Assembly: GCF_001187535.1 (NCBI RefSeq)
Contig: NZ_LFIO01001517.1
Span: 1-59,902, forward strand
Origin: Rhizobium ecuadorense
Lineage (GTDB): Bacteria > Pseudomonadota > Alphaproteobacteria > Rhizobiales > Rhizobiaceae
DNA length: 59,902 nucleotides
Direction of reading: 5' to 3'
The notes under the pieces were generated by a model. It ran no database searches. It had not been told where the DNA came from and saw nothing but the letters and a program-made list of their open reading frames with translations. A program made the translations under genes and the position numbers. Of this stretch, positions 8,234 through 16,934 are shown one piece after another (the first letter of the stretch is position 1; every line of letters begins with the position of its first letter).

Positions 8234-9123
8234 CTTTCCTCGAAGGCGAAAAGCGTGCCCTGCCCGGGTGCCGGCTTCACCAGAATGCGATTGTTCTTGC
8301 GCGTGTATGTCACTCCGTTAGCAGCCAAATGCGCTTCTGTCACGGCAAGATCGGCAACAGCGAAGAGGATAGCCCGGCCGCGCAGGCCGCGATCGGCGGA
8401 GGAGACGGCAACCTCGAAATAGGCCTCCAGCCCTTCCGGCGTCATCAGGGTGATTTTCGCATTCGGCGCCGCGATATTGACGCCGAAACCGGTTTTCTCG
8501 ACGGCCGATTGCGCCATGGCAAGGCTGACGAAGCCGGCAAAGGCGGCGGCATCAGGCGCGCAGAGCGCGATCTCGGCGATGCCGGTGACGCCATTGGCAT
8601 GCGTCTCCAGCGCGCCGCGGTCGGCCGGCAATGGATTGATGCGCTGGCAGGTGAAGAGAAGGAAATCGGGTGCCCGCAGATCACCCGCAAAGGCCAGTTT
8701 GAAGCTGCCGACGCTCTTAGAGCCGTCCGGCATTTTCATCGCCCGGCTGAACTCCAGCATGTCGCCGGCGTTCAATCCGCCTGCAATGAAGCTTTGATGG
8801 TCGAGGCCGGCATCTTCAGTGCCGAAAACCACCGCCGAAAGCCCTTCCTCGCCGCAACGGAAGCGGAAGGCCCGGTTGCGGGCGGTGAAGACATTGCCTT
8901 GCCGCGCTGATGCCTCGGTCTCCTCGACGCTCGCGATACCGAGCGGCTCCAGATAGGTCTTGTCGGCAAAGAAGACGCAGGCATTCTCCGTTCCGAAGGG
9001 ATGGCGGGCATCGGCGGCAACGGTGAAGCCGAGCTTGCCGAGCCTTTCGCGCGCCAGATCGATATTGACGACGGGCAGCACGACATGATCCAGCGGGTGC
9101 GGCTTGGCGGAATGCGTGTTCAT
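8230..9123 (-). CDS. VOC-superfamily (glyoxalase-like domain) protein
   Basis: A 297-residue cytoplasmic protein of the vicinal-oxygen-chelate fold, closest by eye to the long Glyoxalase_3-like group. It opens with LDHVVLPVVNIDLARERLGKLGFTV, a typical VOC beta-alpha unit (residues split about 11-35), and a second half around residues 170-290 repeats a similar pattern. The start at 9123 is chosen because conserved sequence begins there and because the upstream part would run into the lexA control region. Its ATGA overlap with kdsA suggests one transcript. Substrate unknown; a role in lipopolysaccharide metabolism is only a positional guess. Confidence 0.75.
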   Translation of the reverse strand: MNTHSAKPHPLDHVVLPVVNIDLARERLGKLGFTVAADARHPFGTENACVFFADKTYLEPLGIASVEETEASARQGNVFTARNRAFRFRCGEEGLSAVVFGTEDAGLDHQSFIAGGLNAGDMLEFSRAMKMPDGSKSVGSFKLAFAGDLRAPDFLLFTCQRINPLPADRGALETHANGVTGIAEIALCAPDAAAFAGFVSLAMAQSAVEKTGFGVNIAAPNAKITLMTPEGLEAYFEVAVSSADRGLRGRAILFAVADLAVTEAHLAANGVTYTRKNNRILVKPAPGQGTLFAFEER

Positions 9124-9259
9124 GATATCCCCTCCTGCAATCGCGAAGAGATGTGCGACGGCGCCATCCTCAATGCAAGACATGTGTGCCAATCCGGCGA
9201 ATGAAAATAAAAATCTCAACGAGTTGGCGCCAAGTTTTACGGAAATTTAGCTACTTGCG

Positions 9260-9300
9260 GAACACATATGGAACATATAGTGTCTGTTCTGGATTTGTTT
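9260..9300 (+). promoter_or_regulatory. LexA operators (SOS boxes) of lexA
   Basis: A perfect alphaproteobacterial SOS box, GAAC-N7-GAAC, lies at 9260-9274. A second, near-perfect copy in the opposite sense, GTTC-N7-GTTT, lies at 9286-9300. The second ends 20 bases before the lexA start. This fits autorepression of lexA; the direct-repeat form GTTC-N7-GTTC is the established operator in rhizobia. Confidence 0.85.
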
Positions 9301-9320
9301 CAATCAGGGGTCACACGTCG

Positions 9321-10040
9321 ATGCTCACGCGCAAACAACAGGAGCTTCTCCTTTTCATTCACGAGCGCATGAAAGAATCCGGCATTCCGCCCTCTTTCGA
9401 CGAGATGAAGGATGCCCTGGATCTGGCCTCGAAATCCGGCATTCACCGGCTGATCACAGCACTCGAGGAACGCGGTTTCATTCGCCGCCTACCGAACCGC
9501 GCCCGGGCGCTCGAGGTCATCAAGCTTCCCGAGGCCTACAGCCCCAGCATCCAGCCCCGGCGCGGCTTTTCGCCGAGCGTCATCGAGGGCAGCCTCGGCA
9601 AGCCCCAGCCTGTCGCCGCCCCCGCGCCTGTCAAACCCGTCGCCGACAACGGCAACTCGGTCTCGGTGCCAGTCATGGGCCGAATCGCTGCCGGTGTTCC
9701 GATCTCGGCGATCCAGAACAACACGCACGACATCGTCGTTCCCTCAGACATGCTCGGCTCCGGTGAACATTACGCGCTGGAGGTGAAAGGCGATTCGATG
9801 ATCGACGCCGGCATTTTCGACGGCGACACGGTGATCATCCGCAACGGCAGCACCGCAAGTCCCGGCGACATCGTCGTCGCCCTGGTCGACGACGAGGAAG
9901 CGACGCTGAAGCGCTTCCGGCGCAAGGGCGCCTCGATCGCGCTTGAAGCGGCCAACCCGGCTTACGAGACCCGGATCTTCGGACCGGACCGCGTCAAGGT
10001 GCAGGGCAAGCTCGTCGGCCTCATTCGCCGCTATCACTGA
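9321..10040 (+). CDS. lexA: SOS-response repressor and self-cleaving protease LexA
   Basis: A 239-residue LexA. The N-terminal winged helix (about 1-70, MLTRKQQELLLFIHERMKES) binds SOS boxes; the C-terminal domain is the S24 latent protease with cleavage site Ala124-Gly125 (IAAGVP), nucleophile Ser159 in GDSMID and Lys197 in ATLKRF. RecA filaments on damaged DNA trigger self-cleavage and derepression. A Pro/Ala-rich linker (about 90-112) makes it longer than the E. coli protein, as usual in alphaproteobacteria. The ATG at 9321 is chosen because the HTH starts there; an in-frame extension upstream would run through the operators. Its 3' end overlaps convergent comEC by 20 bases. Confidence 0.97.
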   Translation: MLTRKQQELLLFIHERMKESGIPPSFDEMKDALDLASKSGIHRLITALEERGFIRRLPNRARALEVIKLPEAYSPSIQPRRGFSPSVIEGSLGKPQPVAAPAPVKPVADNGNSVSVPVMGRIAAGVPISAIQNNTHDIVVPSDMLGSGEHYALEVKGDSMIDAGIFDGDTVIIRNGSTASPGDIVVALVDDEEATLKRFRRKGASIALEAANPAYETRIFGPDRVKVQGKLVGLIRRYH

Positions 10041-12450
10041 CGCTGGACGGGCCGGTTTCGGCAAAACTGTTGCTGCGCCAGTCATAGGCACGTTGGCGCA
10101 TCCACGGCCGCGACAGGCTCTCGAATGCGGTTGCGGCTTCCAGGCCGGCAGCCGCGAAGCGCAATTCGACGGAACCGGTCCTGCGCAATGTCTCACCGGT
10201 GAAGAGCGTCGCGCCTGAGCGGCAGCTGTTGAAACGCAGGCGGACAGCCGTCACGACAATATCGGCCGCATCGCAGGCCGGACCGAGATAGGCGGCATTG
10301 TCGATGACCGTTACCACGCGGCCATTGCCAAGCCTTGATGTGCACCAGGCCTTCTTGACGCAGGAAAAGCGGTTTGCTTCGCCGCCCGCGGCCGCCGCCC
10401 GCATCGCCGTCCTCGCTTCGTTCTGTTGATCGCCGGAAAGCCTGACGCGGCGGTCTTCTCCCTCCGGCGGGATAGCGGGGCCGTCCAGCATCTTCGGCGG
10501 GTGATGGGTCGGCAGGACCAGCGCTCTCTGCCACTGGTCGAAGATGAAATCCGGCGGGTTTTCACGGTTGGAAGCCATTGCCGCCCCTGCAACGAGCGCG
10601 ACCAGGCTGCCATCCTCCGAAATCACCAGATCCGGCGGCCGGGGGACCGGCAGAACCAGCAGGATGAGCGTCGAGACGGCGAGGATCAATGTACCGACAT
10701 GGCGCAGCCGGGTGCGCAGCAGCGTCAGCAGCAGGAAGCCTGCCACGGCCACGGCGAAATACCAAGCGGGCAAACGGCCGACGCCGATATCGCCGCCCCA
10801 GCCGGACACCGTCTTGGCGACAGCGATCACCAGGTCGAGGCCGAAGCCGACCACCTCCCAGAGTGGAGCGTCCAGACCGAACGGCATCAGCAACATCGCC
10901 AGCAGCCCGGCCGGCATGACGATGAAGGAGATGATCGGCATCGTCGCGAGGTTTGCCGGCAGGCCGTAAGCGGTCAGCCGATGAAAATGCTCGATCGAAA
11001 ACAGCGCCGTGGAAAAACCGCCGATCAGCGAGGTCAGTAGGACACCGCCGAAGAAACCGGCGACGGCCACGACCGGCCGGAAGATCGGCAGCTTGAGCAA
11101 GGCGTTTTCGCGGATGCGCCGGTCCTTCCACAGCTGATAGCCCGATACCAGTGCCAATGTGGCGGCAAAGGACATCTGGAAGCTCGGCCCCAAGACTTCG
11201 GAGGGTGAAATGACGATGATGACCAGCGCCGAAAGAACGACATTGCGCAGGCTGATCGACGGCCGATCGAAGAAGACGGCAATCAGCATGATGGCCATCA
11301 TGATGAAGGCGCGTTCGGCCGAGACACCGAAGCCGGAGATCAGGAAGTAGGCGGTGACGGCAATGAGCGCGCCTGATGCGGCGATCTTCTTCGTCGGATA
11401 GGCCTGAGCGACAACAGGAAAGAGGCTGAGCAGCATGCGGAAGCCGACGAAGAAAATGCCGGCCGACAGCGCCATGTTGAGACCCGAGATCGCGACGATA
11501 TGGGCTAGGCCCGACTGGCGCAGCGCCTCCGTCGTCGCATTCGAAATGGCGCGCCGCTCGTCGGTCACCAGCGCGGCGGCGAAGGCGCCGGTGTCGCCGG
11601 GCAGGATCGACCGTATGCGGTCGCCGATGCTGCTGCGCAGCCGGTAAAGCCATTCGAGCAGCGCTTCCGACGTCGATCTTGCCGCTTGCGGACCCGCCTC
11701 CAAATCCTTCTCCGGAGCGCCATAGAAGAAGCCGTTGGCGCCGATGCCGTCGAAATAGGCGCCGAAGGAGAAGTCGTTGAGTTCGGGAAGTGCGGGGCCT
11801 GAGGGCGGCGTCAGCCGTGCCCTGCCGGTGACAATGTCGCCGATCTCGAAAGGCGTGTCGGCGCCGCGGACAATCGCGGTTATGCGCCCCGGCGACCGCT
11901 TCAACTCCGGCGCTTCAGTGCCGGTGACGGCAAGAATGTAGCGCCAGCGCCCACGGCCGTCGCCTTCGCGCCGTTCAACACGGCCGGTCACCGTCGTCGT
12001 CACCGAGGAATCGAGGATAACGGTCGAAGCCCGCCAGTTCTCGAACTGTGCGCAGAGCATGCCGCAGACCACAAGTGCCAGCGCCAGCAGCGTTGCCCGC
12101 AATGCCCTCCGGCTGCGGCCGGTCATCAGAACAGCGATCGTCAGCACCGACAGCGAGAGCAGCGATGCAAAAAGCGGAAAATCGGATGCCGCGAGAAACC
12201 AGAAGGCTGCGCCGGCGCCAAGGAAGACCGGTGAAAGCAGCAGCAGGCGGCCGTGATCTGCCTCCTCACCCAGCATGTGCTTGCAGGCCCGCAGCGAATG
12301 CCGGGCAGCAGCCGGCAGCCGGTGGCGCCAGGGTGTCGCCGACTGCGTCCTTGCCGGTCGCGCCACCACGGCAGGCGGAGAAAAACCGGAGGAGCCGGCT
12401 GAGCCGGCGCCAGCTTCCGGCCGCAATTCGACTGTCGTCAGTTCCTGCAT
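10021..12450 (-). CDS. comEC: ComEC/Rec2-family DNA-uptake membrane protein lacking an intact nuclease domain
   Basis: An 809-residue multi-pass membrane protein. An N-terminal hydrophobic part and DUF4131/OB-like region (about 60-230) are followed by the Competence domain (about 240-550), recognisable from HIVAISGLNMALSAGIFFVG and SAERAFIMMAIMLIAVFFDR. Family role: channel for single-stranded DNA across the inner membrane. The C-terminal part (about 560-809) lies where Bacillus-type ComEC has a metallo-beta-lactamase nuclease, but no HxHxDH motif can be seen, so nuclease activity is doubtful. The ATG at 12450 is preferred over a TTG at 12510. Natural competence is not established for this genus, so the cell role is uncertain. 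Confidence 0.85.
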   Translation of the reverse strand: MQELTTVELRPEAGAGSAGSSGFSPPAVVARPARTQSATPWRHRLPAAARHSLRACKHMLGEEADHGRLLLLSPVFLGAGAAFWFLAASDFPLFASLLSLSVLTIAVLMTGRSRRALRATLLALALVVCGMLCAQFENWRASTVILDSSVTTTVTGRVERREGDGRGRWRYILAVTGTEAPELKRSPGRITAIVRGADTPFEIGDIVTGRARLTPPSGPALPELNDFSFGAYFDGIGANGFFYGAPEKDLEAGPQAARSTSEALLEWLYRLRSSIGDRIRSILPGDTGAFAAALVTDERRAISNATTEALRQSGLAHIVAISGLNMALSAGIFFVGFRMLLSLFPVVAQAYPTKKIAASGALIAVTAYFLISGFGVSAERAFIMMAIMLIAVFFDRPSISLRNVVLSALVIIVISPSEVLGPSFQMSFAATLALVSGYQLWKDRRIRENALLKLPIFRPVVAVAGFFGGVLLTSLIGGFSTALFSIEHFHRLTAYGLPANLATMPIISFIVMPAGLLAMLLMPFGLDAPLWEVVGFGLDLVIAVAKTVSGWGGDIGVGRLPAWYFAVAVAGFLLLTLLRTRLRHVGTLILAVSTLILLVLPVPRPPDLVISEDGSLVALVAGAAMASNRENPPDFIFDQWQRALVLPTHHPPKMLDGPAIPPEGEDRRVRLSGDQQNEARTAMRAAAAGGEANRFSCVKKAWCTSRLGNGRVVTVIDNAAYLGPACDAADIVVTAVRLRFNSCRSGATLFTGETLRRTGSVELRFAAAGLEAATAFESLSRPWMRQRAYDWRSNSFAETGPSSVSDSGE

Positions 12451-12740
12451 ACGCCGCCCAAGGTCACCCGCGAAGGCGGTCAGAATGCAACCTCCAATCA
12501 AATCCGGCAAGAATAATCGATTGAAATATGAGGGAAAATCGCGAGCGCCAAAAGGCCAGTCGAATCATTGGTTTCCGATATGCGCGCTGCTCATCGCTGC
12601 AGTGCCTAAAAGGTGATACCGCAATGCACAAAATGCCGTCACGGTAACTTGGCATTAGCTTCGCGATCATATAGCTATCGGTGAGGACGCTTAACCCCTA
12701 TGGCGCTTTTATGGCGCCACCGCCATTTCGGAGGATCAGC

Positions 12741-14030
12741 ATGACGGATCAAAGCGCTACAATAAAAATCGGTGACAAATCTGTCGACCTAGCCGTCAAG
12801 AGCGGCACGATCGGCCCGAGCGTCATCGATATCGGTGCTCTCTACAAGAACACCGCTTCCTTCACCTACGATCCGGGTTTCACCTCGACCGCATCCTGTG
12901 AATCTAAGATCACCTACATCGACGGCGACGAAGGGGTGCTGCTGCACCGCGGCTATCCGATCGAGCAGCTGGCCGAGCATGGCGACTTCCTCGAAGTCTG
13001 CTATCTGCTTCTCTACGGCGAACTGCCGACCACCGCGCAGAAGAAGGATTTCGATTACCGCGTCACGCACCACACCATGGTGCACGAGCAGATGAGCCGC
13101 TTCTTCACCGGCTTCCGCCGCGATGCGCATCCGATGGCCGTCATGTGCGGCTGCGTCGGCGCGCTGTCGGCTTTCTATCACGACTCCACTGATATCACCG
13201 ATCCGCACCAGCGCATGGTCGCCAGCCTGCGCATGATCGCCAAGATGCCGACGCTTGCCGCCATGGCCTACAAGTATCATATCGGCCAGCCCTTCGTTTA
13301 CCCGAAGAACGATCTCGACTACGCATCGAACTTCCTGCGCATGTGCTTTGCCGTGCCTTGCGAGGAATATGTGGTCAATCCGGTGCTTGCCCGCGCCATG
13401 GACCGCATCTTCATCCTGCATGCCGATCACGAGCAGAACGCCTCGACCTCGACCGTCCGTCTTGCCGGTTCGTCGGGTGCCAACCCGTTCGCCTGCATCG
13501 CGGCCGGCATCGCCTGCCTCTGGGGCCCTGCCCATGGCGGCGCCAACGAAGCAGCGCTCAACATGCTGAATGAAATCGGCTCGGTCGACCACATTCCAGA
13601 ATATATTGCCCGCGCCAAGGACAAGAACGATCCGTTCCGCCTGATGGGCTTCGGTCACCGCGTCTACAAGAACTATGATCCGCGCGCCAAGATCATGCAG
13701 AAGACGACGCATGAGGTGCTCGGCGAGCTCGGCATCAAGGACGATCCGTTGCTCGAAGTGGCGATGGAGCTGGAGCGTATCGCGCTCACTGATGAATATT
13801 TCATCGAAAAGAAGCTCTATCCCAACATCGACTTCTATTCCGGCATCACGCTGAAGGCGCTGGGCTTCCCCACGACCATGTTCACCGTGCTCTTCGCGCT
13901 GGCCCGCACCGTCGGCTGGATCGCGCAGTGGAACGAGATGATCGAGGATCCGGAACAGCGCATCGGCCGCCCGCGCCAGCTCTATGTCGGCGAACCGAAG
14001 CGCGACTACATCCCGGTTTCGAAGCGCTGA
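12741..14030 (+). CDS. gltA: Citrate synthase, type II
   Basis: A 429-residue citrate synthase that condenses acetyl-CoA and oxaloacetate at the entry of the TCA cycle. Catalytic histidines are His265 in GPAHGGANE and His306 in GFGHRVYK, and the conserved NxDFYSG motif follows (PNIDFYSGITLKALG). The length and N-terminal beta-strand region (ESKITYIDGDEGVLLHRGYP) are those of the NADH-sensitive hexameric gram-negative type, although regulation was not tested. GGAGG sits before the chosen ATG. Upstream, TTGGCA at 12649 and ATAGCT at 12671 are a possible promoter. The gene ends in a strong hairpin at 14056-14085. Confidence 0.98.
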   Translation: MTDQSATIKIGDKSVDLAVKSGTIGPSVIDIGALYKNTASFTYDPGFTSTASCESKITYIDGDEGVLLHRGYPIEQLAEHGDFLEVCYLLLYGELPTTAQKKDFDYRVTHHTMVHEQMSRFFTGFRRDAHPMAVMCGCVGALSAFYHDSTDITDPHQRMVASLRMIAKMPTLAAMAYKYHIGQPFVYPKNDLDYASNFLRMCFAVPCEEYVVNPVLARAMDRIFILHADHEQNASTSTVRLAGSSGANPFACIAAGIACLWGPAHGGANEAALNMLNEIGSVDHIPEYIARAKDKNDPFRLMGFGHRVYKNYDPRAKIMQKTTHEVLGELGIKDDPLLEVAMELERIALTDEYFIEKKLYPNIDFYSGITLKALGFPTTMFTVLFALARTVGWIAQWNEMIEDPEQRIGRPRQLYVGEPKRDYIPVSKR

Positions 14031-14055
14031 CCGCTTCGGCCAATCGGCTCAAAAG

Positions 14056-14085
14056 AAAACCCGGTCAGAACTGACCGGGTTTTTT
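14056..14085. terminator. Shared bidirectional terminator of gltA, built from the last codons of lpxB
   Basis: Thirteen-base arms (14056-14068 and 14071-14083) flank a tiny centre, with an A run on the left and a T run on the right, so it can work on both strands. For gltA it is an ordinary terminator. The lpxB stop codon (14065-14067) and its final codons lie inside it. Confidence 0.85.
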
Positions 14086-15234
14086 CTTTTTCAGCACGTC
14101 GAGAAGGATTTCGGCGGCATGTTCGCCCGGTGGTTTTTCGGTCTGCATGCGCTGCCAGATGAGATCATAGCCTTCCTTCATCGCCTTGAGCTGGTAGGTG
14201 TCGGCCGACAGCCTCTCCATCCAGCGAGCGAGACTGGCGCCGCGAACGATATCGTTCAGATATTCCGGCACGACCGCGTAATCGGCAATCAGGTTTGGCA
14301 GCGCGCCGGTCCAGGTCTTGATGGCCGACGTCAGCAGCCGCATGATCCAGTCGACCTTGTAGGCGGAGACGACGGGAACATCGGCCAACGCCAGTTCGAG
14401 AATGACGGTTCCGGATGCCGCCATAGCGGCGTCGGCTTCCGCGAAGGCCTGCCATTTTGCTTCAGCGCCGACAACGATCTCCGGCTTGACCGCCCAGTTC
14501 GCCGTCAATTGGCGGACCAACGCTTGCCTGTGCGTCACCGTCGGCAGAATAAATCGCATCGGTCCGTTGCGGGCGACAAGTTCGCTGGCCGCCACCTCGA
14601 AATGCGGCAGGAGATTCTGGATTTCGGAGGAGCGTGAGCCGGGCAGAAGCAGGATCGTGCAATTGCCGGGCTGCCTGCCGGCGCGAAGGCGCCGGGTCTC
14701 CAGCAGCGATGGGTCGGCCGTCAGGCGATGGCCGACATAGGTGGTTGCCGGCCCGCCGAGGCGCTGCATCGTCGCCGGCTCGAACGGCAGGACGGCGAGC
14801 ACATGATCGACATAGGCAAGCATGCGCGTGGCGCGATATTCCTTCCAGGCCCAGACGCTCGGACAGACATAATTGACGACGGGCAGATCGGGCAGCGCCG
14901 TGCGGACGCGTTTTGCGACGCGATGGGTGAAATCCGGGCTGTCGATAATGAGGAGAATGTCGGGCCTTGCAGCGATGATGGCGGCGGTCGTGCGACGGAT
15001 CAGCGTATAGAGCTTCGGCAGCCGGCTCAGCACCTGGGTGATGCCCATGATCGACAGCTCGGAGAAATCGAACAGGGATTGCAAGCCCTCCGCCTGCAGT
15101 CCTTCGCCACCGACGCCGACAAGTTCCACCGGTCCCGAATGAATCCGCTTCAGGGCGGCGATGAGATCGGCGCCGAGCAGATCACCCGACACCTCGCCGG
15201 CAATGACGGCAATCTTCAGCGGCGCCCCGTTCAT
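14065..15234 (-). CDS. lpxB: Lipid-A-disaccharide synthase
   Basis: A 389-residue membrane-associated GT19 glycosyltransferase. It joins UDP-2,3-diacylglucosamine and lipid X to form the lipid A disaccharide. The N-terminus has the family opening AVIAGEVSGDLLGADLI, then SIMGITQVLSRLPKL and DFTHRVAKRVR; the C-terminal half has LLLPGSRSSEIQNLLP and a conserved VVSAYKVDWI segment. The ATG at 15234 overlaps the lpxI stop by four bases (ATGA), so translation is probably coupled. The gene is the last of the lpx block, and its Lys-rich C-terminus is encoded by the terminator stem shared with gltA. Confidence 0.97.
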   Translation of the reverse strand: MNGAPLKIAVIAGEVSGDLLGADLIAALKRIHSGPVELVGVGGEGLQAEGLQSLFDFSELSIMGITQVLSRLPKLYTLIRRTTAAIIAARPDILLIIDSPDFTHRVAKRVRTALPDLPVVNYVCPSVWAWKEYRATRMLAYVDHVLAVLPFEPATMQRLGGPATTYVGHRLTADPSLLETRRLRAGRQPGNCTILLLPGSRSSEIQNLLPHFEVAASELVARNGPMRFILPTVTHRQALVRQLTANWAVKPEIVVGAEAKWQAFAEADAAMAASGTVILELALADVPVVSAYKVDWIMRLLTSAIKTWTGALPNLIADYAVVPEYLNDIVRGASLARWMERLSADTYQLKAMKEGYDLIWQRMQTEKPPGEHAAEILLDVLKKKKPGQF

Positions 15235-16112
15235 GCGAGCCCCCATGCCGGCAGCCCGCGATCGATGCCGCAGACAAATAGCCCCGCCTCATCGGCGGCC
15301 TGGATGACGGCGGCGCGATCGAGCACCAGCGAGCGGCCTGCCTCCACCGCGATGCCGCCGAGACCGGCTTTTTTTGCGTTCAGAACAGTGGAAATGCCGA
15401 TCGCCGGCAGGTCGGCGCGGATATCCTGTTGCGGCTTGCAGAGTTTGACAAGCGCGCCGCGGCGCCGCGGCGAGATGCGCCCGGCGGCTCTGAGACCTGC
15501 GACACGGTCCAGCATCTCATCCGTGCCCTCGACACCCTCGAGCGCCACGACACGCCCGCCGATGCTGACAGCGCCCTGCCCGACATCGAGCCGGCCGAGC
15601 ATGTCCGCGGCTTCGGCGGCGCGGCGGATATCGCGCCGGTCTTCGTCACCCGGCGTTGCTGCACCAAGCGGACCGACGGAGGCAAGCAGATCGGGGGCGA
15701 TTTCATGGGCGCCGACAACGCGGCGGCCGTTTCCCTCGATCAGCCGGATGACCATCTGCAGAACGGTGTCGTCGCCACCGGAGAGCAGCGTGCGGATGGC
15801 GGCCGGGACCTTCATCAATATGCGCAGCGTCGGGCGCACCTCGCGCCATTCCGGCCGGCGGGCCACGCTGCCCGACATCACGACACGGCCGACGCCATAA
15901 CGGTTGAATAGCCCATCGAGAGCGGCGAAATCGCCGATGCCGATGACGGCGTGGTCATAGCCTTCCCAGCGCCGGTCGCTCTCGTCCTTCAGGGCGACGA
16001 TGACGGGATTTTCACCCGCCGCACGCGCAGCTTCGGCGACATAGGAAGGCAGGAGACCACCGCCGGCAATGATCGCCAGCCGGCCCGCAGCGGTGTCGCC
16101 CGATAAAGTCAC
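15231..16112 (-). CDS. lpxI: UDP-2,3-diacylglucosamine pyrophosphatase LpxI
   Basis: A 293-residue protein of the LpxI family (formerly DUF1009). It cleaves UDP-2,3-diacylglucosamine to lipid X and UMP, replacing LpxH in many alphaproteobacteria. The family N-terminus LAIIAGGGLLPSYVAEAARA and the mid-region EIAPDLLASVGPLG are visible. Translation appears to start with GTG at 16112, three bases after lpxA. Position between lpxA and lpxB supplies exactly the missing step between LpxD and LpxB, and no lpxH is seen in the window. Confidence 0.95.
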   Translation of the reverse strand: MTLSGDTAAGRLAIIAGGGLLPSYVAEAARAAGENPVIVALKDESDRRWEGYDHAVIGIGDFAALDGLFNRYGVGRVVMSGSVARRPEWREVRPTLRILMKVPAAIRTLLSGGDDTVLQMVIRLIEGNGRRVVGAHEIAPDLLASVGPLGAATPGDEDRRDIRRAAEAADMLGRLDVGQGAVSIGGRVVALEGVEGTDEMLDRVAGLRAAGRISPRRRGALVKLCKPQQDIRADLPAIGISTVLNAKKAGLGGIAVEAGRSLVLDRAAVIQAADEAGLFVCGIDRGLPAWGLA

Positions 16113-16115
16113 GGA

Positions 16116-16934
16116 TCAGCCCTTCTGCCCCCGGGTCGGCGAGGACAGAGCGCGGTCGCTTTCGGCCGCGATGAAATCGAGGATCTGGACCACCGGCTCG
16201 CAATCGGCATATTCGTCGCGGATGGCGGCGGCGTTTTCGCGGACGGAACCCGTTCCTTCGAAGATCGACTTATAGGCGCGGCGCACCCGGTGGATGACGG
16301 CGCGGTCAACGCCGGCGCGCGTCATGCCGACGACATTGAGGCCGCTCAGCAGCCCGGGATTGCCGTTCAGCATGCCGTAGGGAATGACGTCGTAACTCAC
16401 CGCCGAAAGCCCGCCGACGAAGGCCTGACGGCCGACGCGGGTGAACTGGTGAACGGCCGAGCCACCGCCCAGGATGACGCGATCCTCGATGACAACATGC
16501 CCGGCCAGCATGACGTTGTTCGACATGATCACGTGATTGCCGACCTTGCAGTCATGCGCGACGTGGGAATTGGCCAGGAAAAGGTTGTTGTCGCCAACGA
16601 TCGTCCGGCCGCCGAAATCGGCCGTGCCGGTGTTCATTGTCACGCCTTCGCGCATCGTGCAGTTGGCGCCGACCGAAAGCGTCGTCTCCTCGCCGCCGTG
16701 ATGCACGCTCTGCGGATCGCCGCCGATGACGGCCATCGGAAAGATGCGTGTGCCCTTGCCGATCACGGTGCGGCCGGTGACGACCGCATGCGACAGGAGC
16801 TCGACATTTTCATGCAGGACGACGTGCGGCCCGACATGGCAGAAGGGACCGATCTTGACGCCCTCACCGATCACAGCCCCGTCTTCGACGACAGCCATCG
16901 GATGAATGCGGGCGCTTTCGGCGATAGTGCTCAT
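16116..16934 (-). CDS. lpxA: UDP-N-acetylglucosamine acyltransferase
   Basis: A 272-residue left-handed beta-helix acyltransferase that puts a 3-hydroxyacyl chain from acyl carrier protein on UDP-GlcNAc, the first step of lipid A. Hexapeptide repeats fill about residues 5-190; the catalytic histidine is within SHVAHDCKVGNHV (His127, with His124 nearby). A helical C-terminal domain follows. Its ATG overlaps the fabZ stop by four bases. Acyl-chain choice cannot be predicted here. Confidence 0.98.
   Translation of the reverse strand: MSTIAESARIHPMAVVEDGAVIGEGVKIGPFCHVGPHVVLHENVELLSHAVVTGRTVIGKGTRIFPMAVIGGDPQSVHHGGEETTLSVGANCTMREGVTMNTGTADFGGRTIVGDNNLFLANSHVAHDCKVGNHVIMSNNVMLAGHVVIEDRVILGGGSAVHQFTRVGRQAFVGGLSAVSYDVIPYGMLNGNPGLLSGLNVVGMTRAGVDRAVIHRVRRAYKSIFEGTGSVRENAAAIRDEYADCEPVVQILDFIAAESDRALSSPTRGQKG

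Noticed and set aside
12464..12670. 68-codon leftward open frame between comEC and gltA
   Set aside because: Lies in the gltA control region, no recognisable sequence, overlaps the likely promoter.
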